From contig NZ_AUIY01000013.1 of NCBI RefSeq assembly GCF_000423945.1, forward strand, positions 62,001 to 126,000: 64,000 bases of DNA. The letters run 5' to 3'. The DNA comes from Butyrivibrio sp. XPD2002. Lineage in GTDB: Bacteria; Bacillota; Clostridia; Lachnospirales; Lachnospiraceae. The notes beneath the pieces were generated by a model, which did no database searches, had not been told where the DNA came from, and worked only from the letters and a program-made list of their open reading frames with translations. Positions within the stretch are counted from its first letter, which is position 1, and each line of letters begins with the position of its first letter. Shown piece after piece: positions 8,834-17,493 of this stretch. Made by a program: the position numbers and the translations under genes.

Positions 8834-9062
8834 CTACTTGACCCAGCTTTGAATTTCAATATATGACACGTAGTTTTTGGCTCATTTTATGCCCTTCACT
8901 ACGTGTCTTTTCTATATCTGAGCAAAAGTCGCTTAATCGATGCCTCCGTAGGGACATTTTCTACGTGAAAAATCTATGGATGATAGTAATGTCGCGGAAA
9001 TTCTACCAGAAGGACATTTTTGGCTACTTGACTTTTCATAATTTGATAAAAATATCTAGTAA
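8834..9062. repeat. Alternating octamer array 1 (8 sites, about 31.5 bp apart)
   Basis: Sites in + orientation are CTACTTGA 8834, CTACGTGT 8899, CTACGTGA 8961 and CTACTTGA 9024. Sites in - orientation are ACACGTAG 8866 and the weaker TCGCTTAA 8929, TCGCGGAA 8992 and TCTAGTAA 9055. Orientation alternates without exception and start-to-start distances are 32, 33, 30, 32, 31, 32 and 31. Spacers differ in sequence. GACACGTAGT/ACTACGTGTC (8865-8907) is a perfect 10-bp inverted repeat. The array begins 9 nt after the TIGR04076 stop. A similar array lies at 27762-28052. Confidence 0.75.
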
Positions 9063-9102
9063 AGCCCAAAGCCCAAAGTCCAAAGCCCAAAGCCCAAAGA
9101 CC
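9061..9102. repeat. Tandem heptamer repeat (AAAGCCC)x6
   Basis: There are six head-to-tail 7-bp units: AAAGCCC twice, AAAGTCC, AAAGCCC twice, then AAAGACC. It directly follows the octamer array. Slippage could change the copy number. Confidence 0.9.
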
Positions 9103-9336
9103 ATCACTGCAGGAATTCAGGAATCCCCAAACATAATTTGATCAAAATTTGCCCCCAAACAATATTTAGTCTCCAAAATCCTTCTCCCCACAGCATAGTC
9201 TTTATACTTTTTTTACAAAAGAAATAAACGCAAAATGATAAAATAATACTATGCTGCAATACCTAAAGGATGTGCGCAATGCACATGAAAAGGCAGGCAT
9301 CAACAAAACAGGGACACCCACCTGTAGGAGGGATAT
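9103..9336 (+). other. Leader region of cstA with two small hairpins
   Basis: C-rich and A-rich sequence with no gene. TGTGC/GCACA (about 9270-9285) and ACAGG/CCTGT (about 9309-9326) can form hairpins; the second ends next to the AGGAGGG ribosome site of cstA. No known riboswitch consensus was recognised. Confidence 0.35.
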
Positions 9337-10764
9337 ATGATTTCTTTACTTTTGTCTTTTGCGGTGCTCATTATTGGATATTTTGTGTACGGACATATAG
9401 TAGAAAAAGTATTTAAGCCTGATGACAGGGAAACACCGGCTTACGCGAAGAAGGATGGTGTGGATTTCATTCCGATGCCCACCTGGAAGGTATTTCTGGT
9501 GCAGCTTCTTAATATTGCCGGCACGGGGCCGATTTTCGGTGCGCTTATGGGAGCGTGCTTTGGGCCGGTGGTTTTCCTATGGATAATATTCGGATCAGTT
9601 CTTGGTGGTGGAGTTCATGATTACATGAGCGGAATGATCTCCGAGAGAAATAATGGTGCGTCGATCGCTAATCTGAGCGGTATTTATCTGGGAACCTTCG
9701 CAAAGTGGAGTATGCGTATTTTCTCTATTGTTCTGCTTGTTCTTACAGGAACGGTATTTGTCACTTCCCCGGCGGCTCTCCTTACAAAGCTGACACCGCC
9801 TATGTTTGGCAATCCGTTCTGGTATATTGTGATCCTTGGTTATTATGTTCTTGCGACCATGTTTCCAATCGATAAAATAATCGGTAAAATCTATCCGGTT
9901 TTTGGAGTAATGCTCATTATCATGGCAGTGGGCATCATGGGCGGAATTATTGTAGGCGGTTATAAAATTCCGGAAATAACATTTCAGAATCTGCACCCGG
10001 AGGGGCTTCCGGTCTGGCCGTTTATGTTTGTAACGGTTGCCTGTGGAGCTATCTCAGGCTTTCATTCCACGCAGTCACCACTGGTGGCTAAGTGCATAAC
10101 CTCTGAAAAGCACGGACGAAAAGTGTTCTATGGAGCCATGCTCTCAGAAGCTGTAATTGCCCTTATCTGGGCTGCAGGCGGCGTGGCCTTTTATGGAACA
10201 ACCGGTGGGCTTCAGGCTGCTATTTCAGAGATGGGGCAGTCCGGAGTGGTTTATGATATTGCGACCGGATTACTTGGAAAGGTTGGAGGAGTACTGGCGA
10301 TTGTAGGAGTTGTAGCATGTCCTATCACATCAGGTGATACTGCGTTCCGCTCTGCCAGACTTATTCTTGCTGAGATAACCAAACTGGATCAAAAGAAGAT
10401 AAGATGCCGTCTTGACATCACCTTACCGTTGCTGGGACTTGGAGGCTTTCTGACCCAGCTTGATTTCAATGTTCTCTGGAGATATTTTTCATGGAGTAAT
10501 CAGACTCTGGCGATGATATCACTCTGGGTCGCAACAGCATATCTGCTTAGAGAAAACAAAAATAAATTAGCCAGCCTTCTTACCGCGCTTCCTGCAACCT
10601 TTATGACAGCGGTAAGCGTAACCTACATATTTATGGCAGACGAGGGACTCGGATTAAGCGCAGCTATTGGTTATAATACGGGAGTAGTTACTGCCTTTGC
10701 ATTTTTTGTTTTCTATTTTTACCACGTTATCGCGTATAATAAGAAGAGCGTTAACAAGAATTAA
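9337..10764 (+). CDS. cstA: Carbon starvation protein CstA family transporter
   Basis: This is an integral membrane protein of 475 aa with many hydrophobic helices. Family signatures are GVDFIPMPTWKVF, NIAGTGPIFGALMGACFGP, GGGVHDYMSGMISERNNGAS near residue 95 and VACPITSGDTAFRSARL near residue 330. CstA proteins take up peptides or pyruvate with a cation and respond to carbon shortage in enterobacteria. This protein is the shorter Gram-positive form. AGGAGGG lies 7-8 nt before the ATG. It appears monocistronic, with a stem-loop following at 10892-10933. Confidence 0.92.
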   Translation: MISLLLSFAVLIIGYFVYGHIVEKVFKPDDRETPAYAKKDGVDFIPMPTWKVFLVQLLNIAGTGPIFGALMGACFGPVVFLWIIFGSVLGGGVHDYMSGMISERNNGASIANLSGIYLGTFAKWSMRIFSIVLLVLTGTVFVTSPAALLTKLTPPMFGNPFWYIVILGYYVLATMFPIDKIIGKIYPVFGVMLIIMAVGIMGGIIVGGYKIPEITFQNLHPEGLPVWPFMFVTVACGAISGFHSTQSPLVAKCITSEKHGRKVFYGAMLSEAVIALIWAAGGVAFYGTTGGLQAAISEMGQSGVVYDIATGLLGKVGGVLAIVGVVACPITSGDTAFRSARLILAEITKLDQKKIRCRLDITLPLLGLGGFLTQLDFNVLWRYFSWSNQTLAMISLWVATAYLLRENKNKLASLLTALPATFMTAVSVTYIFMADEGLGLSAAIGYNTGVVTAFAFFVFYFYHVIAYNKKSVNKN

Positions 10765-10796
10765 AAAGACTGAAAAATATTACGGGAGATATAAGC

Positions 10797-10868
10797 ATGC
10801 GACAGTCTAGTAAGCTGCTTTCACTCATGCAGCATTGTAATTCTCAGGTAACTGCGAAGTTTCAGTAA
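10797..10868 (+). CDS. Possible 23-aa small ORF
   Basis: ATG 10797 is preceded by GGGAG and encodes MRQSSKLLSLMQHCNSQV and five further residues. There is no family match that I can recognise. It could be a chance ORF in the cstA 3' region. Confidence 0.2.
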   Translation: MRQSSKLLSLMQHCNSQVTAKFQ

Positions 10869-10891
10869 ATAAGATAAAATCCTGACTGTTA

Positions 10892-10933
10892 AACACCCCA
10901 GCCTGCACTTTTAAAAGCGTGGTCTGGGGTGTT
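10892..10933 (+). terminator. Stem-loop after cstA
   Basis: AACACCCCAG (10892-10901) pairs perfectly with CTGGGGTGTT (10924-10933). No long T-run follows, so termination efficiency is uncertain. Confidence 0.5.
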
Positions 10934-10976
10934 ACTATATATAATATCCAAGAAAAAAGTTAGGGGGAACGGGGCC

Positions 10977-11969
10977 ATGATGTTAATTGATTTCCATATT
11001 GTAGCGTTTTTCTTTCAGATTTTACTTCCGGCAATGTTGATTTCCGGCGGTATTGCCATCCTTACATGGATTATCATTTTGCTGGCAAGAAGCAAATGGT
11101 TCAAGGGGAAATATTTGAAATGGACTCTCCTGGGAATTGCGCTTGTGATAGCCGCTTCTGTGGGGATATATCATTTTAAGGAAAGCGCTCGTCAGAAAGC
11201 TCTGGGACGATATCCGGATATAGTTTTCACAGGAACAAAGACTGTAAATAATAAAGAAACCAAAGTGGTGAACGGTCGCTGGGACAGTAGCAGTAATACC
11301 TATGAGAAGATCAGTGAAGTCAGTGAAGAGGATGCGCAGGATGAATCCTATAAGTTCATTGATACCGATACCGGCGAAGAAATACATGTATCCAGGTATT
11401 GTTATAACCCGGATAAAACGGCTATCTATTATTCAAATGGAGGAAATATATATAAGTACATTCCCGATGAAGACACCTATAAAAAAGTCGGAAATGCTGA
11501 GGGTTCAAATGATTTACTGTTAAGCAAAATGGTTTTTACAGCTGATGAGAGGAATGCCTATTTTTTCGGTACGGGTTATCATGATGGAAAAATAAGGAGA
11601 AATCTGTACTGGTTTAATATTCCTTTGGGAAGGGCTACAGTCATCGATGTAACAATAAATAAGTTTTATGATCTGGCGCTGTCGCCTGATGAAAAGTCCA
11701 TCATCTTTATCGGAGATGGAAAAATCATGAAATATGATCTTGAAACCAAAAGGTATACTGCGCTTTTAACTGAGGCAAATCCTGATAAGTTATGGGGCCA
11801 GGGAAATTATAATGTGAAGGTTTCAGAGGATGGCAGATATATTATGTATTACTTAAGACAAATGCTGAAGAATTCATGGGTTTATGTCTATGATACCCAA
11901 ACGGGAAAAACCGAAAAGGTTATAAATACCGATATGTGCAGAATATCTGACGCGGACTGGGCAAAGTAA
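10977..11969 (+). CDS. Membrane-anchored protein with WD40/TolB-like propeller repeats
   Basis: The start is ATG 10977 with AGGGGG 9 nt upstream; the GTG at 10929 lies inside the preceding stem-loop. Two hydrophobic segments (about residues 8-40 and 55-72) precede an extracytoplasmic domain of about 250 residues. That domain has recurring beta-strand units such as YCYNPDKTAIYYSNGGNIYKY, LSPDEKSIIFIGDGKIMKYDL and VSEDGRYIMYYL (quoted in parts), which look like WD40/TolB-type beta-propeller blades. No enzyme motif is visible. The function is unknown; a binding or sensing role at the cell surface is possible. A shared terminator separates it from the converging solute-binding gene. Confidence 0.65.
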   Translation: MMLIDFHIVAFFFQILLPAMLISGGIAILTWIIILLARSKWFKGKYLKWTLLGIALVIAASVGIYHFKESARQKALGRYPDIVFTGTKTVNNKETKVVNGRWDSSSNTYEKISEVSEEDAQDESYKFIDTDTGEEIHVSRYCYNPDKTAIYYSNGGNIYKYIPDEDTYKKVGNAEGSNDLLLSKMVFTADERNAYFFGTGYHDGKIRRNLYWFNIPLGRATVIDVTINKFYDLALSPDEKSIIFIGDGKIMKYDLETKRYTALLTEANPDKLWGQGNYNVKVSEDGRYIMYYLRQMLKNSWVYVYDTQTGKTEKVINTDMCRISDADWAK

Positions 11970-11985
11970 AATAGAGAGCAAAAAT

Positions 11986-12017
11986 ATAGGACTGTGGCAT
12001 GATTGCCACAGTCCTAT
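11986..12017. terminator. Bidirectional terminator between converging genes
   Basis: ATAGGACTGTGGCA (11986-11999) and TGCCACAGTCCTAT (12004-12017) form a perfect 14-bp stem with a 4-nt loop. It lies between a + gene ending at 11969 and a - gene ending at 12052. Confidence 0.85.
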
Positions 12018-12051
12018 TTGGTTATTATGGGAAAAGCAATGGATATTCTGT

Positions 12052-14310
12052 TTAAAAATTCTCACTAAGATATAAAGAAACTCTGCTTTGGATTACATCC
12101 GCAACTTCCTGGGCTGATTTCTGGTCTTCATAAAAGGCGCCGGCTTCTTCGGAAATAATGTCGTTTACCTTCAACTCATAGCTCTCGATATCTGTAACCG
12201 ATTCAATAAAATCTACAACCTGCTGAGTTTCTTCCTTGGAGAGCTCGGTTATCTCAACTTCAATATCACCTATACCCCAAACACTACCACCTTCTACCTT
12301 TTTGCCATCTTCATCGATATAGTAGGGTTTTTCCTGAGCCTTGGCAGCAAGTGCATCAAGCGCGCTTCGTCTTATGGGTAAGCCCCATTCAACATTATTC
12401 TGATAATCATCCAGTATAAAGGATCTCATGAACTCCCAGGCAGCCTCTTTGTTCTTGGAATCGTGATTCATCGCCAGTCTGACAAAGGGTCTGATGAAGG
12501 ACTTTCCGCCATCTGCAGTGGGGAAGCCGTTGAATTCCACATCTGTTCCAAAGTATCCCTTTTTCAGGACCTGATAATCTTCAAAGGAAGTGAGGAAGTA
12601 CTCATATAGTAACGACTTCTTTTCTCTGTAAAAGGTTTCAAAATCTTCATACTCAAAGCCTGTTTCCTCGGAAGTAGCAGGGAACTGCTTTACAAACTGC
12701 AAAAAGCTTATGAAGTCATCGGAATCGAAGCTGCAGGTGCCCTGTGCGTAATCGACAAAGGTATTGCCGATGGTGGAGTACAGGGATACAGCCATCTCTC
12801 TGGTCTGAGAGCCCATTCCCAGCTGGGGATCCATGCCATTGCTCTTACAAATGTCCTCATAATTAGAGAGGGTAACTGTCTGATCGCCTACGACATCCTT
12901 TGATACTACGCAGGTGTCGATTCCATAAAGTGGCAAAATAGAGTACATCTTGCCATCAATCTTTGTGGAGTCCAGTATATTCTGTAAAAAGTCCTGGGTA
13001 TTGAGCTCTGGATCGTTATCAAAATATGAATCCAATGGCTCGATAGCACCTTTTTCCACATAGCTCTCGAGGGGCATATCGAAATCAACGACAAGCATGT
13101 CCGGACCGCAGCCCTGGGTGAGATCGAGACCTATGCGCTTTAAAACCTCATCATATGCTGCTACAGTATCCTCAGTTAAGGATTCACCATAATCGATTAT
13201 CTGAATCTTGTATTTATCGCTCTTTTTATTGAACTTCACGACCTGACTTCTGACAGAATCAGGTACATAGACTACGCCCAGAGTCAGTGTTTCCTTGTCC
13301 TTTACATCAGACGCGTTAACCTTGGTCATGCATCCAAGGGCTGAGTCGCCGTTGTCATCACGATTAACTATAAAAAAGGTTCCATCAGGCGCTTCACAGA
13401 TATAATTCATGTAGCAGGAGAGGATATCAGAGGATGTGTAGTCACATACAAGGGTTGTTTCCTCATCCCCCAAGTTGAAGGCTACGATTTTGGCATAGTC
13501 CTCGTAGTAAAAATCGTAGGATTCTCCGGGATATATATTGCTGCCATAAACACCATTAGGAAGCAAAAACTCCTCATCAAACTCCATTTTTTCCGGATTG
13601 TATTTTTTAACACGATATCTATTATCGTCACTGGAATCATCCTCTGACAGATATACATCGCCAGTCTTGGAGGCAAAAAGTGATCCGTAATAATATTCTT
13701 CGCCGTTATCCTTCTTAATAACAACACGGCCCTCACCTGTATTCTCGTCATAGAGGGAAATGTTACCCTCGGCGCAGGTCATTATTCCTTTATCCTTAAG
13801 GTAAGCTACTGACTGGACGTAATTATTTAGGTCCTCCTCTGTCAGCGGAGCTTCCCAGATCGGTTCCCCTTCAGAGGAAAGCTTTACGATTGAACCTTTC
13901 TTTTTACCATCGGATTCTTCGCTATTTTCAACTTTAAAAATATAGACATTGTCATTCTGATCACCGGCTAAATTGTCTATGTCCTCATTTTTTCCAAGAA
14001 CAAAAGGAATCTCGGAGACCTCTCCGGTTGACAGTGACACCTTGAATAGCTGTCTGTTCACGTTCTCTGTCTCATACATGTTGGCAGTAAGGAAGAGGTA
14101 ATCCTTTCCTCTGCCCATGTAGTTTATGCTGTATTTCCCGGTGATAGGAAGCTCGATATTCTCAAGGTTATAGATATGCTCTTTATCAGCTTCTGCAGTT
14201 GCCGGACTGGTACTGATAACCGATGCGTCATTCTTTTTTCCACATGCACATAAAAAGACCGCGGAACACATGAATATGGCTATTACTCTGAACAAATTCT
14301 CTTTTTTCAT
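12052..14310 (-). CDS. Large solute-binding lipoprotein (extracellular family 1-like)
   Basis: This 752-aa protein has a lipoprotein signal peptide (lipobox LCAC, then GKKND). The first 330 residues are rich in short beta units (LFLTANMYETENVNR, VYIFKVENSEES, MTCAEGNISLYDENTGEG), suggesting a propeller-like domain. The C-terminal part (about 345-750) resembles family 1 solute-binding proteins: a TLGVVYVPDSVRSQVVKFNKK start, GPDMLVVDFDMPLESYVEKGAIEPLD, AWEFMRSFIL and GLPIRRSALDALAAKAQE. No transporter genes adjoin it, so it may serve a distant ABC importer or act as a sensor partner. It has its own promoter with an overlapping palindrome (14336-14386). Confidence 0.8.
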   Translation of the reverse strand: MKKENLFRVIAIFMCSAVFLCACGKKNDASVISTSPATAEADKEHIYNLENIELPITGKYSINYMGRGKDYLFLTANMYETENVNRQLFKVSLSTGEVSEIPFVLGKNEDIDNLAGDQNDNVYIFKVENSEESDGKKKGSIVKLSSEGEPIWEAPLTEEDLNNYVQSVAYLKDKGIMTCAEGNISLYDENTGEGRVVIKKDNGEEYYYGSLFASKTGDVYLSEDDSSDDNRYRVKKYNPEKMEFDEEFLLPNGVYGSNIYPGESYDFYYEDYAKIVAFNLGDEETTLVCDYTSSDILSCYMNYICEAPDGTFFIVNRDDNGDSALGCMTKVNASDVKDKETLTLGVVYVPDSVRSQVVKFNKKSDKYKIQIIDYGESLTEDTVAAYDEVLKRIGLDLTQGCGPDMLVVDFDMPLESYVEKGAIEPLDSYFDNDPELNTQDFLQNILDSTKIDGKMYSILPLYGIDTCVVSKDVVGDQTVTLSNYEDICKSNGMDPQLGMGSQTREMAVSLYSTIGNTFVDYAQGTCSFDSDDFISFLQFVKQFPATSEETGFEYEDFETFYREKKSLLYEYFLTSFEDYQVLKKGYFGTDVEFNGFPTADGGKSFIRPFVRLAMNHDSKNKEAAWEFMRSFILDDYQNNVEWGLPIRRSALDALAAKAQEKPYYIDEDGKKVEGGSVWGIGDIEVEITELSKEETQQVVDFIESVTDIESYELKVNDIISEEAGAFYEDQKSAQEVADVIQSRVSLYLSENF

Positions 14311-14335
14311 AACTATCTCCTTAATTGCGTGTTAC

Positions 14336-14386
14336 GTGTACTAGATGAACTAGTACACTTGTAGCATAAACAGAGATAATTGTCAA
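14336..14386 (-). promoter_or_regulatory. Promoter with overlapping palindromic operator for the solute-binding gene
   Basis: On the - strand the -35 is TTGACA (14386-14381), with a 17-nt spacer and a TGC-extended -10 TACAAG (14363-14358). A perfect 9-bp inverted repeat, GTGTACTAG-ATGAA-CTAGTACAC (14336-14358), begins at the -10 and covers the start of transcription. This placement is typical of a repressor site; the sequence resembles operators of GntR/YtrA-type repressors (inference). Confidence 0.7.
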
Positions 14387-14547
14387 CTGCCGTTCATTTA
14401 CGGATATTAGCTCTGTTTATACATATTTAAGATTATCGAATAACGAAATGTTGTATCATTAAGTATGAGGGACATTTTCGCAAAAAACGTTAAGAAGCTT
14501 ATTTAATACCAATCTTAGATGGGAATGAAATTCGAGGGGGATTGCAT

Positions 14548-15735
14548 ATGAACCGTCTAAAGGTCTTAATTACTTCCGATGGGTACAGAGATGAGATAAA
14601 CGGCGTTGCCCAGATCGCAGCCATCTGTGCTGATGAGATGAGAAGACGCAGAATCGACGTCAGGGTCCTTACTTTATCGGATAAGAAGTTCAACTATAAA
14701 AATGGCGATGACTATTATCTGCAATCGTACAGATCAGCTTTTTGGCCGGAATGGAAAAAGAGCTTTGTTCGAAAGCATGCATTTATAGATGAAATAGTCG
14801 CATGGAAGCCTGATATTATTCATGCTCATACAGAGGGCTCCACCGGGATCATTGCAAATATGATCTCGGATGCTTGTGGTGCGCCCTTAGTCATGACATC
14901 TCACACAGATTATGCAAAATATGTTTTTGGCAGATTTCATAATACATTTCCATTAACCATAGCCTCGATAGTATGGGGATATTTTGCATATAAGCACGCA
15001 AGTCGTGTCATACTGCCGTCTGAAAAAGCGCTGACATTCGATCAGCATAAATTCATAAAGGACAAAGCTACAGTTTTAAATAATGGAATAAATTTGCATA
15101 AGCTTCAAAAGAGCGTTCCGCCAGGTGAGCGCAGGGAATTAATGAGAAAATACGGTATCCGGGACAATAAGAAGATTCTTCTTGTAGTAGCAAGACTTGC
15201 TAAGGAAAAGAAAATAACAGACATTCTGGAATGGACGAAAAAGCTTCTGGAAAAGGATCCGGATATTCAGCTTGTTATTGTAGGCGATGGTTTATATAGG
15301 CAAAAGCTGGAGAAACAGGCTGAAAAATTAAAAATAAAGGATGCGGTAACCTTCACGGGAAGAGTTTCTCCTGAACGGGTTTATCGATTTTATAATATCG
15401 GGACGCTCTTTGTTTCGGCATCGGATTTCGAGGTGAACAGCCTCTCATATATTGAGGCCATGGCCTGCGGACTTCCTATTATCTGCCGAAATGATCCGTG
15501 CCTTAAGGGCATCCTTGAAAACGGAGTAAATGGATATTCCTTCGAAAATGGTGATGAGTATGGCAGACATGTAATGCAGCTTCTTGAAAATGAGGATATG
15601 CGCCTGGAAATGGGAGAAAATGCCAGGGAAATGTCAGCACGCTTTAGCGACAGACATTTTGTGGACAGTATGCTGGAAATATATGGCGAGATCATCACCA
15701 AACAGGTGGAGGTCTTGTACAATGACTCTTTATGA
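14548..15735 (+). CDS. Glycosyltransferase family 4 protein
   Basis: This 395-aa GT-B enzyme starts at ATG 14548 (GAGGGGG 7 nt upstream; the TTG at 14542 is too close). The N-terminal domain has DIIHAHTEGSTG and VMTSHTDY. The C-terminal nucleotide-sugar domain has LLVVARLAKEKKITDILE, VIVGDG, VTFTGRV and the E-x7-E motif region SYIEAMACGLPII. Related enzymes transfer sugars to diacylglycerol or other membrane lipids; the acceptor here is not known. It overlaps the following permease gene by 14 nt, so it is translationally linked to an amino-acid ABC transporter, an unusual pairing. Confidence 0.88.
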   Translation: MNRLKVLITSDGYRDEINGVAQIAAICADEMRRRRIDVRVLTLSDKKFNYKNGDDYYLQSYRSAFWPEWKKSFVRKHAFIDEIVAWKPDIIHAHTEGSTGIIANMISDACGAPLVMTSHTDYAKYVFGRFHNTFPLTIASIVWGYFAYKHASRVILPSEKALTFDQHKFIKDKATVLNNGINLHKLQKSVPPGERRELMRKYGIRDNKKILLVVARLAKEKKITDILEWTKKLLEKDPDIQLVIVGDGLYRQKLEKQAEKLKIKDAVTFTGRVSPERVYRFYNIGTLFVSASDFEVNSLSYIEAMACGLPIICRNDPCLKGILENGVNGYSFENGDEYGRHVMQLLENEDMRLEMGENAREMSARFSDRHFVDSMLEIYGEIITKQVEVLYNDSL

Positions 15736-16402
15736 AAAATTAGACAAAATTTTAATTGCGGGAGATTCGTGGAAGACCATACTGGCCGGACTTTTGGTAA
15801 CTGTGCAGATATCGTTTGCTGCGCTGGTTTTGGGAACCGTGCTGGGAGCTGTGGTATGTCTTTTTAGAACGCGTAAAAATCCCATAATCAGAGGGATTGC
15901 CTCCGGATATATTGCAATCCTGAGAGGAACGCCGGTGCTGATGCTTCTGCTGCTTTTGTATTATGGAGTTTTTGCAAAAGCAGGGCTAAAGCCTCTCACA
16001 GTAGCTATCATCACCTTTGCACTTAATGTGTCGGCACATGTGGCAGAGCTCCTGCGCTCAGCGCTTCTTGCAGCTGACAAGGGACAGGCAGAGGCAGCGA
16101 GAACACTGGGATTTTCAGCGTGGGCGACCTTCCGCCTTGTGACACTTCCACAGGTTCTCCGTATTGCAAAGCCCGTCTATCAGTCCACGATAGTTAACCT
16201 CATTCAGTGGACCAGCGTTGTTGGATACGTTACGATCACTGATCTTACAAGGGTTATTAACAATACTGCGGCCAGAACGATGCAGCCGCTTCTTACGATT
16301 TCCATTGGTATGCTGATATACCTTGCCTTTTCTTACGTCGTGTTTGGCTTTTTCACACTGACAGATAAGATAAGTGAAAAGAAAAGGGGGCCTGCCGTAT
16401 GA
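15722..16402 (+). CDS. Amino-acid ABC transporter permease (HisM/GlnP type)
   Basis: This 226-aa membrane protein starts at ATG 15722, with GGAGG about 10 nt upstream inside the glycosyltransferase gene. Features are the N-terminal GLLVTVQISFAALVLGTVLG, AILRGTPVLMLLLLLYYG and the coupling loop AARTLGFSAWATFRLVTLPQ, all typical of polar amino-acid permeases. The stop overlaps the ATPase start (ATGA). No solute-binding protein gene is in this operon, so the binding component must come from elsewhere or be absent. Confidence 0.9.
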   Translation: MTLYEKLDKILIAGDSWKTILAGLLVTVQISFAALVLGTVLGAVVCLFRTRKNPIIRGIASGYIAILRGTPVLMLLLLLYYGVFAKAGLKPLTVAIITFALNVSAHVAELLRSALLAADKGQAEAARTLGFSAWATFRLVTLPQVLRIAKPVYQSTIVNLIQWTSVVGYVTITDLTRVINNTAARTMQPLLTISIGMLIYLAFSYVVFGFFTLTDKISEKKRGPAV

Positions 16403-17493
16403 GCCTTATAGAAGTTAAGGGATTAAGAAAATCCTTTGGCCCCAATGAGGTTTTAAAGGGAATAGATCTGACAGTTGAACGTGGTGACAGAATCGCCATA
16501 ATCGGTGGCTCCGGATGTGGAAAAAGCGTGCTCCTAAGGTCACTGACACTGCTGGAAAAGCCAAGCGCCGGGCAGATTTTCATAGATGGCCGCGAGATCA
16601 CTGAACAAGGGGCAAATGTGGATGAAATCAGGCAGAGCATGGGAATGGTATTCCAGAAATTCCACCTTTTTTCAGAGATGGATGTGATGGATAACCTCTG
16701 TCTTGCTCCTGTGAAGCTAAAGGGCATGTCCAGAAAGGATGCTGAAGAAAAGGCAATGGAGCTGCTTTCTCAGGTGGGCTTAGCTTCTCGAGCACACAGA
16801 TGGCCTGAGGCGCTGTCAGGTGGTCAGCAGCAGAGAATAGCGATATGCCGTTGCCTGATGATGGAGCCCAAGGTTCTGTTATTCGACGAACCGACAAGTG
16901 CCCTTGATCCGCCGATGGTGGGCGAGGTTCTTGCGGTTATACGAATGCTTGCAAAGCGCGATATGAGCATGCTTATTGTAACCCACGAAATGAATTTTGC
17001 CAGAGAGGTTGCGAACAGGGTGCTGTTCCTTGCGGATGGTGGTATTTATGAGCAGGGGACGCCCACAGAGATATTTGATAGCCCGAAGCGTGAAAAGACC
17101 ATAGCATTCATCCAGAAGATCAAGTATTTCAACTATGAGATAAAAGAGCGTGGGTTTGATCTGATGGCACTTCAGGGCGGAATACAATCGTTTGGAGAAA
17201 AATACGGTCTTAGTCAGAAGCAGATTTACAGACTTCAGATTTGCTCAGAGGAGCTCATATACGAAATGCTGGGTGGCTGCTATGAGAAAAGCGATGAAGT
17301 GGATATAAATATAGATATTTCGTATTCGGAAGCAAATTGTACAACGGAGCTGGCCATTACCTCCGGAGGAAAAGAGTTTGATCCCTTCGGGCAGGAGGAT
17401 GATGGACTTGGAGTAACAATTCTTAAAAAGATGGCTAAGAGCATAAGGTGTCAAAGAGAGGGCGACAGGAACCGGATCAGGATAGAGCTGTAA
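16399..17493 (+). CDS. Amino-acid ABC ATPase fused to a degenerate RsbW-like (HATPase_c_2) domain
   Basis: Residues 1-240 are a complete GlnQ/HisP-type ATPase: Walker A GGSGCGKS, Q-loop FQKFHLF, signature LSGGQQQR, Walker B VLLFDEP and H-loop VTHEM. Standard family members stop near residue 245. Here about 120 more residues follow: IYRLQICSEELIYEML, AITSGGKEFDPF and GLGVTILKKMAKSIR. These line up with the N, G1 and G2 regions of RsbW/SpoIIAB-type GHKL domains. The N-box Asn and the G1 Asp are not kept, so ATP binding by this part is doubtful. It may regulate transport by partner binding. It forms an operon with the permease and GT4 gene. Confidence 0.85.
   Translation: MSLIEVKGLRKSFGPNEVLKGIDLTVERGDRIAIIGGSGCGKSVLLRSLTLLEKPSAGQIFIDGREITEQGANVDEIRQSMGMVFQKFHLFSEMDVMDNLCLAPVKLKGMSRKDAEEKAMELLSQVGLASRAHRWPEALSGGQQQRIAICRCLMMEPKVLLFDEPTSALDPPMVGEVLAVIRMLAKRDMSMLIVTHEMNFAREVANRVLFLADGGIYEQGTPTEIFDSPKREKTIAFIQKIKYFNYEIKERGFDLMALQGGIQSFGEKYGLSQKQIYRLQICSEELIYEMLGGCYEKSDEVDINIDISYSEANCTTELAITSGGKEFDPFGQEDDGLGVTILKKMAKSIRCQREGDRNRIRIEL

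Noticed and set aside
8863-9141. 92-codon + strand ORF
   Set aside because: It runs through the octamer array and heptamer repeat, has no ribosome site and reads as low-complexity (repeats of KAQSP). Its existence is a by-product of the repeats.
9241-9336. Riboswitch before cstA
   Set aside because: I could not match the sequence to any riboswitch consensus that I know (c-di-GMP, SAM, T-box, ykkC). Only simple hairpins are visible.
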